NCBI RefSeq assembly: GCF_017315705.1
Contig: NZ_JAFLRF010000014.1
Location: 96,637 to 160,636, forward strand
Direction: 5' to 3'
Source of the DNA: Trinickia mobilis
Lineage (GTDB): Bacteria > Pseudomonadota > Gammaproteobacteria > Burkholderiales > Burkholderiaceae
DNA: 64,000 nucleotides
Shown: piece by piece, positions 1 through 10,225 of the stretch
How the letters are laid out: each line of letters opens with the position of its first letter
Numbering within the stretch: the stretch's first letter is position 1
Notes under the pieces: generated by a model
The model's database searches: none
Told to the model about the DNA's origin: nothing
What the model saw: only the letters and a program-made list of their open reading frames with translations
Program-made: the position numbers and the translations under genes

Positions 1-790
1 CGGAGATGACTGCTTTTTCCATGGTCTCGTCTTCTTCAAAAGTGATCAGGGTGCCCGACGTCATTTCCTCTTCGAGCGAGATCTGCGGATCGGTCAGGCT
101 CGACAGCACGCGCGTCTTCACCTGGTATTTGCCGGCGAATTCCACCGAGCGGATCTGCAAGACCTTCGAACCCAGGCTTGCCATTTCCAGCATTTCTTCA
201 AACGTCACGCGATCGAGCCGGCGCGCGCAGTCGACGACGCGGGGGTCCGTCGTATAGACGCCGTCGACGTCGGTATAGATCAGGCATTCGTCCGCCTTCA
301 AAGCGGCCGCGACCGCGACCGCCGAGGTATCGGAACCACCGCGGCCGAGCGTCGTGATGTGGCCTTCGGGATCGACACCCTGGAAGCCCGTGATGACGAC
401 CACTTTGCCGTCGTTGAGATCGCGCATTACGCGCTCGTCGTCGATCGTGTGAATGCGGGCTTTCGTGAAGGAGCTGTCGGTTTTGATCGGGACCTGCCAG
501 CCGGCGTAGCTCACGGCTTCGACGCCGAGTTCTTGTAACGCGATCGACAGGAGGCCGACGCTGACCTGTTCGCCGGTGGCCGCAATCATGTCGAGTTCGC
601 GCGGGCTCGGCTGGCTCGTGATCTCTTTCGCGAGGCCGAGGAGACGGTTGGTTTCGCCGGACATCGCCGACGGCACGACGACCATCTGGTGGCCGGCCTT
701 GTGCCATTTCGCGACGCGCTTGGCGACGTTCTTGATGCGCTCGACCGAGCCCATCGAGGTGCCGCCGTATTTATGTACGATGAGTGCCAT
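1..790 (-). CDS. lysC: Aspartate kinase, N-terminal part (cut by window start)
   Basis: This gene encodes aspartokinase, which phosphorylates aspartate in the first step of lysine, threonine, methionine and diaminopimelate synthesis. Translating the minus strand from the ATG at 790 gives [12 protein letters not shown], the invariant kinase-family start, with KYGGTS at residues 7-12. It then shows the glycine-rich [12 protein letters not shown] segment and the [11 protein letters not shown] segment of the amino-acid kinase fold. The reading frame stays open to position 1 (263 codons), so the C-terminal ACT regulatory domains lie outside the window. The gene lies 402 bases downstream of tilS on the same strand, far enough to have its own promoter. 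I saw no lysine riboswitch in the leader. The identification is firm; subclass and feedback control cannot be judged from this part. Confidence 0.95.
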   Translation of the reverse strand, partial: MALIVHKYGGTSMGSVERIKNVAKRVAKWHKAGHQMVVVPSAMSGETNRLLGLAKEITSQPSPRELDMIAATGEQVSVGLLSIALQELGVEAVSYAGWQVPIKTDSSFTKARIHTIDDERVMRDLNDGKVVVITGFQGVDPEGHITTLGRGGSDTSAVAVAAALKADECLIYTDVDGVYTTDPRVVDCARRLDRVTFEEMLEMASLGSKVLQIRSVEFAGKYQVKTRVLSSLTDPQISLEEEMTSGTLITFEEDETMEKAVIS

Positions 791-1192
791 TGTCGTTCTG
801 AACTGGAAGAGTGACCGCGCCGCTTCATGTGCTGAACGTGCTGAATGCGCTCAACGGACCGCAAGACCGCCGTTCGGTCACACGCCTTGTGAGCTTAGGA
901 CGACGACGAAGGGTGGCGGCGAAGGCATGCACGAGTTGCCGCTGGGCATGCGCGGGTTTGCTCGTTAAATAGATGCAAGAGACCGCAAAGGGCCGCTAAA
1001 TACGCAAAAATGATGCGCGGGCGGCAGCAAAAGCGGATTGAGCAAACGATTGAGCGTACTCGATCGACGCCGAAAAGACAAGCCGGACGCCGCGGAAAAA
1101 CGCGCCCAAAGGCTTGTGCGCAAAGGATTTGCACGCATTCGAGGGGTATCGCCGCCCGCCGTGGGAAACGCGGCCCCAATGCCGCCTTCTCA
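791..1192. other. lysC-tilS intergenic region
   Basis: This is about 400 bases between the tilS stop and the lysC start. Small open frames exist on both strands, including a very basic 80-residue one on the plus strand from 1010. They lack convincing ribosome binding sites, overlap tilS or one another, and resemble no family I know, so I do not call a gene. The region probably holds the lysC promoter and leader. I could not identify a good -35/-10 pair, a riboswitch or a terminator. Confidence 0.5.
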
Positions 1193-2614
1193 TCAAGTGA
1201 TCAGCAAATCGGGGCGCCATTCGATACGCCGGCGCGGCTGACCCGTCAGTAGCGGCGGTTGGCCGCGCAGCGCTTCGCGGTTCACGCCGATCAGCGGGAC
1301 GAAGAGCAGTTGGCCGCCGCAGTAGACAACCGGTACGTCCCGCTTCCACGCCGGCACGCCGAGTTCCTGGAACAGGTTCTTCAGCGTGCGCGTCCGGCCG
1401 TGCGGCGCCACGCGCATGCGCTCACCACCCGCTCGCGAGCGAGCCGACAACGGCGCGTGCGCAAGCAGCGCTTCAGGGACGGCGCCAGGGTCGTCGTCCG
1501 CGACGGGCACAAAAACAAGCGAGCCGCGCCAGAGCGGCAAACGCCAGACCTCCTCGCCTCGCCAGATCAACTCGCTTGGCGCCCTGGCCTCGATTGCGGT
1601 TTCGTCGGCCGGATCCGCGCTATCCCCCGCTTCCCAATAGACGTGATCGCGATACAAGCGCAGACATTGCCCTGCGTGATCGACACGCAAGCGATGCTCG
1701 TCGCGTGCGTCGCGCAACTGGCGCAACGCATCGGTGAGACGCCCCGTCGAGGCGGCCGGCATGCCGAGCGAGCGCATCCAAAAGCGGATGACGTTCAGCG
1801 CTCGCTCGTCATCCAGCGCGAGCAGCGCAGCGCGCGACAAAGCGCGGCCTTCATCGGACGAAACCGTCTGCATGTCGAGTTCGGCAAGGTCGTCGAGCAG
1901 GCGCTGCGCGCTCGCCGCATGCCGCGCCGCGCGCGCGAGCGCATCGCGAAAACCGGGGAAATGCACGGCGAGCGCCGGAATGACCTCGTGGCGTAGCGCA
2001 TTGCGCGCGTAGCGGGTGTCCGCGTTCGATTCGTCGTCGATCCAGCGAAGTCCGTGCGTCTGCGCATAGGTCTCGAGCTGTCCTCTCAGCAGAAAGAGCA
2101 GCGGCCGCACACGCGGCACCGTCGACGCACCCTCGACGCGCTGCGGCGCCATCGCCGCGAGCCCGGCGACGCCCGCGCCGCGCAGCAATTGCAGCAGCAC
2201 GGTCTCGGCTTGATCGTCGGCGTGCTGGGCGAGCCAAAGCGCGACGGCGCCATGATGCGCACACATGGCATCGAGCGCGCGATATCGCGCGTCGCGCGCC
2301 ATCGCTTCGACACTCTCGCCGGGGGCGCGCGCCACTTCGACGTGCTGCGCCTCGAAGCTCACGCCGTGCGCGCGCGCCGTCGCCTCGCAATGTGCAAGCC
2401 ATTGATCCGCATTCGGGCTGAGGCCGTGGTGGACATGCAGCGCGACACAGCGCGCCGGACCGGCCACGCGCACCGCTGCGTCGAGCAGCACCGTCGAATC
2501 GAGTCCGCCGCTGTACGCGAGCGCAATACGTGCGTCATCGGGCAGCCCTGAAAGCGCACTGCCGATCGCTTCGAGAACGATGCGATCGGCAGCGGAGTCA
2601 GCAGAGGAAGTCAC
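1193..2614 (-). CDS. tilS: tRNA(Ile)-lysidine synthase TilS
   Basis: TilS ligates lysine to C34 of the CAU-anticodon tRNA-Ile using ATP, which changes both codon recognition and charging identity. The 473-residue protein carries the N-type ATP-pyrophosphatase P-loop SGGLDS at residues 35-40. It continues with an N-terminal PP-loop domain and a C-terminal TilS domain containing RSRAGGERMR and KNLFQELGVPAWKRD. The length is normal for the long proteobacterial form (E. coli about 430). It lies 48 bases downstream of accA in the run cysS-alkA-accA-tilS, a typical Burkholderia order, so it is probably co-transcribed with accA. The identification is secure. Confidence 0.96.
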   Translation of the reverse strand: MTSSADSAADRIVLEAIGSALSGLPDDARIALAYSGGLDSTVLLDAAVRVAGPARCVALHVHHGLSPNADQWLAHCEATARAHGVSFEAQHVEVARAPGESVEAMARDARYRALDAMCAHHGAVALWLAQHADDQAETVLLQLLRGAGVAGLAAMAPQRVEGASTVPRVRPLLFLLRGQLETYAQTHGLRWIDDESNADTRYARNALRHEVIPALAVHFPGFRDALARAARHAASAQRLLDDLAELDMQTVSSDEGRALSRAALLALDDERALNVIRFWMRSLGMPAASTGRLTDALRQLRDARDEHRLRVDHAGQCLRLYRDHVYWEAGDSADPADETAIEARAPSELIWRGEEVWRLPLWRGSLVFVPVADDDPGAVPEALLAHAPLSARSRAGGERMRVAPHGRTRTLKNLFQELGVPAWKRDVPVVYCGGQLLFVPLIGVNREALRGQPPLLTGQPRRRIEWRPDLLIT

Positions 2615-2662
2615 GGCAGCAAGGCGCGTAGCGCCCGAGCGAGAACGAGCCGCCGGTGCGCG

Positions 2663-3634
2663 TCATGCGCCCGGCGTCGTTTCCTTGAACTTGCCGTACG
2701 CCATCAGACGTTCGAAGCGGCGCTCACGCAGGTCTTGCGTGCTCATGCCCTGGAACTGGCGCAGTGTGTCGGCGAGCGCGCGGCGCAGCAGCGCCGCCAT
2801 ACCCTTCGGGTCGCGATGCGCGCCGCCCAGCGGCTCGTTGACGATCTTGTCGATGAGACCGAGCGCCTTCAGACGATGCGCGGTCAAGCCCAGCGCCTCG
2901 GCGGCCTCCGGCGCCTTGGCCGCGCTCTTCCACAAAATCGACGCACAGCCTTCCGGCGAAATCACCGAGTAGGTCGAGAACTGGAGCATCAGCACGCTGT
3001 CGGCTACCGCGATTGCGAGCGCGCCGCCCGAGCCGCCCTCGCCGATCACGGTCGCCATGATCGGCGTCTTGAGCTCGGCCATCACATATAGATTGCGGCC
3101 GATCGCTTCCGACTGCCCGCGCTCTTCCGCGCCGATGCCTGGATACGCGCCCGGCGTGTCGATGAACGTGAAGATCGGCAAACCGAACTTCTCGGCAAGA
3201 CGCATGAGACGCTCGGCCTTCCGATAGCCTTCCGGACGCGGCATGCCGAAGTTGCGCGCCGCGCGCTCCTTCGTATCGCGGCCCTTCTGCTGGCCGATCA
3301 CCATGCACGGATGGCCGTTGAAACGCGCGAGACCGCCGATGATCGACAAATCGTCCGCATACGAGCGGTCCCCGTGCAGTTCATGAAAATCGGTGAACAG
3401 CTCATTGACGTAGTCGAGCGTGTAGGGACGCTGCGGATGACGCGCGATTTGCGAAACCTGCCAGGGCGTCAGGCTCGCGTAGAGGTCCTTCGTGAGCTGC
3501 TGGCTTTTCTTCGACAGCCGCTCGATTTCTTCCGAAATATCGACAGCGGAATCGTCCTGCACGAAGCGCAATTCTTCAATCTTCGCTTCGAGTTCAGCGA
3601 TAGGCTGTTCGAAATCCAGAAATGTAGTTTTCAT
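2663..3634 (-). CDS. accA: Acetyl-CoA carboxylase carboxyltransferase subunit alpha
   Basis: AccA pairs with AccD to form the carboxyltransferase that moves CO2 from biotin-BCCP to acetyl-CoA, making malonyl-CoA for fatty-acid synthesis. I start at the ATG at 3634, giving [12 protein letters not shown] and 323 residues, the usual family length. The open frame reaches 20 codons further upstream but is not conserved-looking. The crotonase-fold motifs GAYPG (about 162-166) and the oxyanion-hole stretch GEGGSGG (198-204) are present. A candidate -10 box TATAAT lies on the minus strand at 3719-3714, in the 111-base gap after the glycosylase gene, with no clear -35. The gene may therefore have its own weak promoter as well as read-through from cysS. 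Confidence 0.97.
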   Translation of the reverse strand: MKTTFLDFEQPIAELEAKIEELRFVQDDSAVDISEEIERLSKKSQQLTKDLYASLTPWQVSQIARHPQRPYTLDYVNELFTDFHELHGDRSYADDLSIIGGLARFNGHPCMVIGQQKGRDTKERAARNFGMPRPEGYRKAERLMRLAEKFGLPIFTFIDTPGAYPGIGAEERGQSEAIGRNLYVMAELKTPIMATVIGEGGSGGALAIAVADSVLMLQFSTYSVISPEGCASILWKSAAKAPEAAEALGLTAHRLKALGLIDKIVNEPLGGAHRDPKGMAALLRRALADTLRQFQGMSTQDLRERRFERLMAYGKFKETTPGA

Positions 3635-3745
3635 TTGTTCGAATCCTTGGACTTGCCGGGCAGCGCGTATTCTAACCGCGCCCGCCAGCGTCAAGATCAG
3701 ATCGCAACTATCAATTATAAGATATCGATAGCCGGTGCAGGCGCG

Positions 3746-4744
3746 TCATTCGCGATTCGCGAGCGGATCGAGGCTGCGCCACATATACCAGGTCGCAACC
3801 GTGCGCCACGGCTCCCAATTCGCGGCAACTTCACGCGCCTCGCTGCGCGTGACCGGTTCTCCGCTGAAATAGTTGACGCTGATCGCGCGAATGAGGCCAA
3901 GGTCGTCGAGCGGCAAAACGTCGGGCCGCGACAGGTTGAAGATCAGGAACATCTCCGCGGTCCAGCGGCCGATGCCGCGAATTTGCGTGAGCTCGGCAAT
4001 GACCGCCTCGTCTTCCATCGACATCCATTTGTCGACGTGCAGAGCGCCCGATACGAAGTGCTGTGCAAGATCGAGAATGTATTCGGATTTGCGCTTCGAC
4101 AGGCCGCAACCGGCCAGCTGTTCCTGGCCGAGCTTGATGAACTGCTGCGGCGCAAGCTTCGGGCAGACCGCTTCGATGCGCTCCCACACGGCCTGCGCCG
4201 CCTGCACGGAAATCTGCTGGCCGACGACCGACCGCGCGAGCGTGACGAACGGATCGCCGCCGTTGATGAGATGCACCGGCCCGAACTTCGGAATCAGCTT
4301 CTTGAGAATGCGATCGCGCTTGACGAGGTCTGCGCAAGCGCCGTCCCAGTACGGAGGACGCGTGACGGCCGGAGTCAGGCCGCTGATCTGCACCGGCACG
4401 GCCGCTTCCGGCGTCGAGCCCGCACGGGTCTTGCGTACGACCTCGCCGTCGTGCGCGTTATCGCGTGCGAATTCCTGAACCTCGGCAGAGCCTGCCGAAC
4501 CGTTGGGCTTGCCCGCTTTCCCCTTCGATGCGCGCGCCGACTTCGTCGCACGCCCGGCGCTGCCATTGAGCAAACGTTTAGCGGCTGCCGTTTTGGCCAC
4601 CGCCTTCTTTAGGGGGGGCACCTGACTGCCGTCGTCCGGCGATGCCTTCGACACGCCCGTCTTGCGCGCGCGTGCCGTCTTGACTGCTGCCGCGGATTGT
4701 TGCGGCGCCGCCCGTTTAGCCGGCGCCTTCCTGGCCGTTGCCAT
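3746..4744 (-). CDS. DNA-3-methyladenine glycosylase (AlkA-like, HhH-GPD) with basic N-terminal tail
   Basis: This is a base-excision repair glycosylase that removes alkylated purines. The catalytic core spans about residues 120-332. It shows the helix-hairpin-helix IRGIGRWTAEMF (255-266) and the LPLDD segment holding the catalytic aspartate (D280 or D281). The first 110 residues or so are unlike the family: they are built almost only of Ala, Lys, Arg, Ser, Thr and Pro with repeated KA/AK steps, like a histone-H1 tail. The total of 332 residues compares with about 205-280 for usual AlkA-type enzymes. The gene lies between cysS and accA on the same strand. The glycosylase family is clear; the exact substrate range is inferred. 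Confidence 0.9.
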   Translation of the reverse strand: MATARKAPAKRAAPQQSAAAVKTARARKTGVSKASPDDGSQVPPLKKAVAKTAAAKRLLNGSAGRATKSARASKGKAGKPNGSAGSAEVQEFARDNAHDGEVVRKTRAGSTPEAAVPVQISGLTPAVTRPPYWDGACADLVKRDRILKKLIPKFGPVHLINGGDPFVTLARSVVGQQISVQAAQAVWERIEAVCPKLAPQQFIKLGQEQLAGCGLSKRKSEYILDLAQHFVSGALHVDKWMSMEDEAVIAELTQIRGIGRWTAEMFLIFNLSRPDVLPLDDLGLIRAISVNYFSGEPVTRSEAREVAANWEPWRTVATWYMWRSLDPLANRE

Positions 4745-4791
4745 CTTGCCTCCTGCCTGGCGAGTCGATCAGAGGGATTTCCGATGCGCGC

Positions 4792-6189
4792 TCATACGCG
4801 GCGCCACTCGGTCAACCCGCCCGGTTTGTCTTCAAGCGCAATTCCGGCTTCGAGCAATGCATTGCGAATCCGGTCTGCTTCGGCATAGTTCTTCGCCTGC
4901 TTCGCGGCGACGCGCGCGGCGATCTGCGCTTCGATCGCGGCGACGTCGAGCGACGCTTCGTTCGCGCTGCCGCCCGCCTGCTGCAGGAACGCGCGCGGAT
5001 CGCGGCCAAGCAGGCCGACGACTTGCGCAAGCCCCTTCAACTGACGCGCAAGCGCTGCGTCGCGCGTGCGATTCACCTCACCCGCCAATTCGAACAGCAC
5101 CGACACCGCTACCGGCGTATTGAAGTCATCGTTCATCGCCGCGCGGAACCGCTGCGCATGCGCTTCGGTCCAGTCGAGCGGCCTATCGTCGGCACCCGCC
5201 TCTTTCAAAGCAACATATAGACGCGTAAGCGCTGCGCGAGCGTCGTCGAGGTGCACATCGCTATAGTTGAGCGGCGAACGATAATGCGCACGTGCGATGA
5301 AGAAACGCACGACTTCCGCATCGTATTTCGCGAGCACGTCGCGGATCGTGAAGAAGTTGCCGAGCGATTTCGACATCTTTTCATTGTCGATCTGAACGAA
5401 ACCGTTGTGCATCCAATAACTGACGAAGGTTTGATTCGTCGCGCCTTCGCTCTGCGCTATTTCGTTCTCATGGTGCGGAAACTGCAGGTCCTGGCCGCCG
5501 CCGTGCAAGTCGAAATGCTCGCCGAGCAGCGTGCAGCTCATCGCCGAGCATTCGATATGCCAGCCGGGACGGCCGCGTCCGTATGGCGACTCCCAGATCG
5601 TATCGGCCGGCTCGTCGGGTTTCGCGCTTTTCCACAGCACGAAATCGAGCGGATCTTCCTTTGCGTCATTCGCCGCCACTCGCTCGCCCGCGCGCAAATC
5701 TTCGAGCGACTTGCCCGACAGCTTGCCGTAGTTCGCGAACTTGCGCACTGCATAATTGACATCGCCGTCTTTGGCCCGATACGCATAACCGTTTGCTTCG
5801 AGCCGCTCGATCATGCCAAGCATCTGCGGGATGAAATCGGTTGCACGCGGCTCGATGTCAGGACGCTCGATGCCGAGCGCATCCGCGTCTTCGTGCATCG
5901 CGGCGATGAACCGGTCGGTCAGCGCCTTGATCGTCTCGCCGTTCTCGACAGCGCGGCGAATGATCTTATCGTCGACATCGGTGATGTTGCGCACGTAAGT
6001 GACTTGATAGCCCAGGGCGCGCAGCCACCGCTGCACGATGTCGAACACGACCATCACGCGCGCGTGGCCGACGTGGCAATAGTCGTACACCGTCATCCCG
6101 CAGACGTACATCCGCACCTCGCCCGCGCGGCGCGGAACGAATAGTTGCTTGTCACGCGCGAGCGTGTTGTAGATGCGCAGAGATTCCAT
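4792..6189 (-). CDS. cysS: Cysteine--tRNA ligase
   Basis: CysRS charges tRNA-Cys with cysteine in the cytoplasm. The start at 6189 gives [14 protein letters not shown] and 465 residues, matching the family; the open frame extends 27 codons upstream but lacks conservation. Class I signatures are present: the zinc ligand Cys30 in [10 protein letters not shown], the HIGH-type motif HVGH at 39-42, further zinc ligands in GWHIEC (about 209-214) and HHENE (239-243), and KMSKS at 271-275. It is the first gene of the leftward group with alkA, accA and tilS. It is divergent from the TPR gene across about 240 bases that must hold both promoters. Confidence 0.97.
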   Translation of the reverse strand: MESLRIYNTLARDKQLFVPRRAGEVRMYVCGMTVYDYCHVGHARVMVVFDIVQRWLRALGYQVTYVRNITDVDDKIIRRAVENGETIKALTDRFIAAMHEDADALGIERPDIEPRATDFIPQMLGMIERLEANGYAYRAKDGDVNYAVRKFANYGKLSGKSLEDLRAGERVAANDAKEDPLDFVLWKSAKPDEPADTIWESPYGRGRPGWHIECSAMSCTLLGEHFDLHGGGQDLQFPHHENEIAQSEGATNQTFVSYWMHNGFVQIDNEKMSKSLGNFFTIRDVLAKYDAEVVRFFIARAHYRSPLNYSDVHLDDARAALTRLYVALKEAGADDRPLDWTEAHAQRFRAAMNDDFNTPVAVSVLFELAGEVNRTRDAALARQLKGLAQVVGLLGRDPRAFLQQAGGSANEASLDVAAIEAQIAARVAAKQAKNYAEADRIRNALLEAGIALEDKPGGLTEWRRV

Positions 6190-6428
6190 AGAGACGATGC
6201 GAAGGCCGAGAGATATCCGCACTTGGCGCCGCACGCCGCGCATTCGAAGCACATGGCGGGCGCGGCGCATGTGACAGAACCGGTGCGCGAGCGTGAACGC
6301 TTGAAGCTGCGGTCAAACTGCGATCGAGGCGGAGACGACCACGAGTGGCGATAGACAGTCTGCCGTTCGAGGAAACTGGCGGACGTTTTGTTAGAATGGG
6401 CCGCAGTATAACATCCCGACTTGAGCCT

Positions 6429-7139
6429 ATGAAACCTTCCAGCGGCCGCGCGCCCCGCGCTGCGACCCTTGCCGCGGCCATGCTGTGCGGCATTGCTCTG
6501 ACTGCGCTGCCGGGCATCGCCGCGCACGCGCAACAAGTGTCGACGGCGGTAGCCGACGGCACGCCCCAGATCGACGCGTTGATCGCCGGCCAGAACTGGA
6601 ATGAGGCACTTTCCCAGCTCGACGCACGCATCAAGACGAACCCGCGCGACGCGCAGGCGAAGTTCAAGCGCGGCACCGTGCTCGCGCAGCTGAATCGCGA
6701 CGACGAAGCGATCCAGCAATTCGTCGAGTTGACGCAAACCTATCCGGAACTGCCCGAGCCCTACAACAACCTGGCGGCGCTTTACGCAAAGGAAGGCCGC
6801 TACGACGATGCACGCGCCGCGCTCGTGACGGCCGTCAAAGCCAACCCAAGCTACGGCCTCGCGTACGAAAATCTCGGCGACTTGTACCTGCGGCTTGCCG
6901 CCGAGTCGTACAAGCGCGCCCAGTCGTTCGGCCATGCGAGCGGCGCGACCGCGCAACGCCTTGCCGACCTCCAGAAAGTGATCTCTCCGCCTGCGTCGGC
7001 GAAGAAGACTGCGAAAGCGGCAGCGCCGGTTTCGGCTCCCACGCCGACGTTCCCGGTCACCTCCTCGCCGTCGTTCCAGTACGGCGCCGGCTCGAACGGG
7101 TCGCTGGCCTTGCCGCCTTACGTCGCGCCGTCGCAATAA
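6429..7139 (+). CDS. Exported tetratricopeptide-repeat protein
   Basis: This is a 236-residue protein with an N-terminal signal peptide (hydrophobic run about 12-30, likely cleavage after AHA near residue 37) followed by tandem TPR helices. One repeat reads NEALSQLDARIKTNPRDAQA, and the next includes YNNLAALYAKEGRYDDARAAL. The C-terminal third is Ala/Pro/Ser-rich and low in complexity. TPR domains are protein-interaction scaffolds, so a periplasmic assembly or chaperone-like role is plausible but not shown. I start at ATG 6429 because it places the signal peptide at the N-terminus; the frame is open from 6345. It is followed after 42 bases by ppiA, another exported folding factor, and the two probably share a transcript. 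Confidence 0.85.
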   Translation: MKPSSGRAPRAATLAAAMLCGIALTALPGIAAHAQQVSTAVADGTPQIDALIAGQNWNEALSQLDARIKTNPRDAQAKFKRGTVLAQLNRDDEAIQQFVELTQTYPELPEPYNNLAALYAKEGRYDDARAALVTAVKANPSYGLAYENLGDLYLRLAAESYKRAQSFGHASGATAQRLADLQKVISPPASAKKTAKAAAPVSAPTPTFPVTSSPSFQYGAGSNGSLALPPYVAPSQ

Positions 7140-7181
7140 GCGACGCACGCGGCTCCCATTTTCTCCACCCTGAGGAATTTC

Positions 7182-7763
7182 ATGAAAAGCTTGTTGTTGG
7201 CGCTCGGCAGCGCCGCTCTGATCGCGAACGCTCCCGCCTTTGCGCAAACGGCCGCGCCCGCCGCGCATCCGACCGTCCTCATCAAGACGACGGACGGCGA
7301 CATCCGCGTCGAGCTGTACCCCGAGAAGGCGCCGAAGACCGTCGCCAACTTCCTCGACTACGTGAAATCCGGCCAATACAGCGGCACGATCTTCCACCGC
7401 GTGATTCCCGGCTTCATGATCCAGGGTGGCGGCTACACGGCGAGCTACGCCGAGAAGCCGACGCGCGCGCCGATTCCGCTCGAAAGCAAGAACGGGCTGA
7501 AGAATACGGCCGGCACGATCGCGATGGCCCGCACGAGCGACCCGAACTCGGCCACCGCGCAGTTCTTCATCAATACCGTCGACAACGCCGGCCTCGACTA
7601 TCCGAACCCGGACGGCAACGGCTACGCGGTGTTCGGCAAGGTGATCTCCGGCATGGATGTCGTCAAGAAGATCGAGGGCACGCCGACCGCGACGCGCGGC
7701 CCGATGTCCGACGTCCCGCAAACCCAGATCGTGATCGAATCGGCCAGCGTCGTTTCAAAATAA
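7182..7763 (+). CDS. ppiA: Periplasmic peptidyl-prolyl cis-trans isomerase, cyclophilin type
   Basis: This is a 193-residue cyclophilin that catalyses proline isomerisation in the periplasm. A typical Sec signal peptide occupies residues 1-21 and ends in AFA-Q. The cyclophilin core follows, with the active-site segments [14 protein letters not shown] and TAQFFINTVDN. The next gene (7866) is a closely similar cyclophilin without a signal peptide, so the pair gives the cell one exported and one cytoplasmic enzyme and looks like an old tandem duplication. GAGG lies about nine bases before the ATG as ribosome binding site. Confidence 0.95.
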   Translation: MKSLLLALGSAALIANAPAFAQTAAPAAHPTVLIKTTDGDIRVELYPEKAPKTVANFLDYVKSGQYSGTIFHRVIPGFMIQGGGYTASYAEKPTRAPIPLESKNGLKNTAGTIAMARTSDPNSATAQFFINTVDNAGLDYPNPDGNGYAVFGKVISGMDVVKKIEGTPTATRGPMSDVPQTQIVIESASVVSK

Positions 7764-7865
7764 GCGTCAGCTAACGCAACCGGCGGGAACGCGCTAACTT
7801 AGTGAAATATGGCGTAGTTCGCGCGGCCCCGCCCGCTCCCTCACCCCCTACTCAAGGATCGAATC

Positions 7866-8360
7866 ATGGTCGAACTGCATACGAACCACGGCATCATCAA
7901 GCTCGAACTGGACGCCGAGAAGGCGCCGAAGTCGGTCGAGAACTTCCTGAACTACGTGAAAAAAGGCCACTACGACAATACGGTGTTTCACCGCGTGATC
8001 GACGGCTTCATGATTCAAGGCGGCGGCTTCGAGCCGGGCATGAAGCAAAAGCAGACCGACGCACCGATCGACAACGAAGCGAACAACGGCCTGAAGAACG
8101 TGACGGGATCGATTGCGATGGCGCGCACGAACGATCCGCATTCGGCTACGGCACAATTTTTCATCAACGTGAACGACAACGACTTCCTGAACCACTCGTC
8201 ACCGACGCCGCAAGGCTGGGGCTACGCGGTGTTCGGCAAAGTCGTCGAAGGGCTCGACGTCGTCGACAAGATCAAGAAGGTGAAAACGGGCTCGAAGGGC
8301 TTTCATCAGGACGTGCCCGTTGACGATGTCGTGATCGAAAAGGCTGTCATCGTCGATTGA
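7866..8360 (+). CDS. ppiB: Cytoplasmic peptidyl-prolyl cis-trans isomerase, cyclophilin type
   Basis: This is a 164-residue cyclophilin without a signal peptide. It contains [18 protein letters not shown] and [11 protein letters not shown], the conserved catalytic and ligand-binding segments, and matches the length of E. coli PpiB. It follows ppiA after 102 bases. Its TGA stop overlaps the proposed TTG start of lpxH, so the two are translationally close. The function as a cytosolic prolyl isomerase is secure from family membership. Confidence 0.96.
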   Translation: MVELHTNHGIIKLELDAEKAPKSVENFLNYVKKGHYDNTVFHRVIDGFMIQGGGFEPGMKQKQTDAPIDNEANNGLKNVTGSIAMARTNDPHSATAQFFINVNDNDFLNHSSPTPQGWGYAVFGKVVEGLDVVDKIKKVKTGSKGFHQDVPVDDVVIEKAVIVD

Positions 8361-9202
8361 GATTGAGCACGACTCTCTTACGGGAGAAGAGCGTTGCGGG
8401 GCGGCAGGATACGCCACGTAGCGTCGCGGCGGGCGTGCCGGGCGAAGTCGGTCACACGCGTCCGCACGCGCCGCGCCCGCTCCTCTTTATCTCCGACCTC
8501 CATTTGAGCGAGGCGATCCCGCGCACGGTCGCCGCGTTCGATCACTTCGTCCGCGTGACGGCCGACAACGCCGATTCTGTCTTCATTCTCGGCGACCTGT
8601 TCGAATATTGGATCGGCGACGACATGCTCGCGGCCGATCCTTTCGCCGCGCGCATGACGACGCTGATGCACACGCTGTCCGAGCGCGGTATCGCGCTCTA
8701 CATCATGCACGGCAACCGCGATTTCCTGCTCGGCAAGCGCTTTATGAAAGCGGCCGGCGCGATCTGGCTGCCCGATCCGTTCGTCATGACCGCGTTCGGC
8801 GCGCGCATCGTGCTCGCACACGGCGACGCACTTTGCACCTCAGACCGCAAATATCAGACTTTTCGCCGCTTTGCGCGCAGCCGCGCGGCGCAACTGCTTT
8901 TTCTCGCCTGGCCGTTCAAATGGCGCCGCGCGCTTGCCGAACGGATGCGCAGCGCGAGCGAGGAAGGACGCATCAGGCCGGTTTCGCCGCTCTACGACGT
9001 CACGAGTGAAGGGGTGGAAACGCTCTTCAAGTCGAGCCGGACGACGACCATGATTCACGGCCACACGCACCGTCCCGCACGCCATCAGGAACACGGCGGC
9101 ACGCGCTGGGTCTTGCCGGACTGGGATCTCGACCACGGCAAGCGGCGCGGCGGCTACCTTCGCATCGACGCCGAAGGCATTCGAGCGTTTCCGCTCGACT
9201 GA
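8357..9202 (+). CDS. lpxH: UDP-2,3-diacylglucosamine diphosphatase
   Basis: LpxH hydrolyses UDP-2,3-diacylglucosamine to lipid X in lipid A synthesis and acts at the inner face of the inner membrane. All metallophosphoesterase motifs are present: [40 protein letters not shown] and HGHTHRP. The long frame gives 281 residues, against about 240 in E. coli. The first 35 or so residues are poorly conserved and begin at a TTG that overlaps the ppiB stop, so the true start may lie further downstream, for example at a GTG about 26 codons in. The location directly after ppiB suggests co-transcription. Confidence 0.93.
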   Translation: MRLSTTLLREKSVAGRQDTPRSVAAGVPGEVGHTRPHAPRPLLFISDLHLSEAIPRTVAAFDHFVRVTADNADSVFILGDLFEYWIGDDMLAADPFAARMTTLMHTLSERGIALYIMHGNRDFLLGKRFMKAAGAIWLPDPFVMTAFGARIVLAHGDALCTSDRKYQTFRRFARSRAAQLLFLAWPFKWRRALAERMRSASEEGRIRPVSPLYDVTSEGVETLFKSSRTTTMIHGHTHRPARHQEHGGTRWVLPDWDLDHGKRRGGYLRIDAEGIRAFPLD

Positions 9203-9208
9203 CGGGCA

Positions 9209-9976
9209 TCACTGCCCGACCGCTTTCCCTCCGATCGCCGCCGACAGGCGCCGCAAGTCGACGAGCGCCGCGTCCGCGCCCTGCAGCGCCTCGAGACGCG
9301 CGCCGAGCCGCTCGAGCGCAGCGACGATTTCGTCGACTCGCTGCGTCTCCTTCGCGGCGTGATCGATCAGCCCGTGCAAAGCCAGCGACACCGGGTCGTC
9401 CGCGTTCGGCGTGATGCCGTACGCGCAGAACGCCATGCTGTGCTGCGTGCGCTTGGTATCGGCGGGCATCACGACGCGCGCCGGATTGCCGACCGCCGTG
9501 CCGCCCGCCGGCACAGGCTTCACGACGACCGCGTTCGAGCCGATTTTCGCTTCGGCGCCGATCGTGAAGCCGCCCAGCACCTTTGCGCCAGCGCCGACAA
9601 TCACGCCGCGCGCGAGCGTCGGGTGACGCTTGGCGCCGCGCGTGAGCGACGTGCCGCCGAGCGTCACGCCTTGGTAGATCGTGCAGTCGTCGCCGACTTC
9701 TGCCGTCTCGCCGATCACGACGCCCATCCCGTGATCGATGAATACGCGCCGGCCGATCGTCGCGCCGGGGTGGATTTCGATGCCTGTCAGGAAGCGCGCG
9801 AACTGCGAAACGAAGCGTGCAAGCCAGCGGCGCTTGCCGCGCCAGCATGTGTGCGCGACTCGGTGCAGCACCAGCGCGTGCAGGCCCGGATAGCACGTGA
9901 GTACTTCCCAGGCGCTGCGAGCGGCGGGGTCGCGCTCGCGGATCGTGGCAATGTCTTCGCGAAGTCTCGTGAACAT
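9209..9976 (-). CDS. cysE: Serine O-acetyltransferase
   Basis: CysE acetylates serine with acetyl-CoA, the committed step of cysteine synthesis. I start at ATG 9976 ([19 protein letters not shown]), giving 255 residues; the open frame runs 65 codons further upstream without conserved sequence. The left-handed beta-helix hexapeptide region is clear. It includes [19 protein letters not shown] with the catalytic His/Asp pair, then repeated I/V/L-G-x-x-x-x steps. The C-terminal tail is longer and more variable than in E. coli. It is convergent with lpxH, with only six bases between the stops, and follows trmJ on the same strand. The E. coli enzyme is inhibited by cysteine through its tail; whether that holds here is unknown. 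Confidence 0.95.
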   Translation of the reverse strand: MFTRLREDIATIRERDPAARSAWEVLTCYPGLHALVLHRVAHTCWRGKRRWLARFVSQFARFLTGIEIHPGATIGRRVFIDHGMGVVIGETAEVGDDCTIYQGVTLGGTSLTRGAKRHPTLARGVIVGAGAKVLGGFTIGAEAKIGSNAVVVKPVPAGGTAVGNPARVVMPADTKRTQHSMAFCAYGITPNADDPVSLALHGLIDHAAKETQRVDEIVAALERLGARLEALQGADAALVDLRRLSAAIGGKAVGQ

Positions 9977-10225
9977 GATCGTGATCGTTAGGTAAAACGG
10001 TCGCGGCGCGCGACAGCGAAAGCACGGAATAGCGGATCCGCAGATTTGCTTATGACGAACGGACCGATTGTAGGGCGAAGCCTGCGGACGTGCTGGCCGC
10101 CCTTTTTCGCCACAACGCGCGCGGGGGTATTCGGCGCTGCCGCAAGCCGGAAGGCGTAGTGCGCGATGCACCGCAATGGCGCGAAAATCGCTGAAACCGG
10201 CGCTCCGAAGTCCTCGCGCCCGCCA

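Noticed and set aside
791..1192. Lysine riboswitch before lysC
   Set aside because: I looked for a long structured leader with a terminator or masked start site and saw none, and lysine riboswitches are not typical of betaproteobacteria.
1010..1252. Basic 80-residue open frame resembling a nucleoid protein
   Set aside because: It has a poor start context, overlaps the tilS end, and its composition follows from GC-rich sequence. No homologue is known to me.
6093..7721. 542-codon open frame antisense to the TPR and ppiA genes
   Set aside because: It spans two real genes and the cysS start region, is Arg-rich and has no motif.
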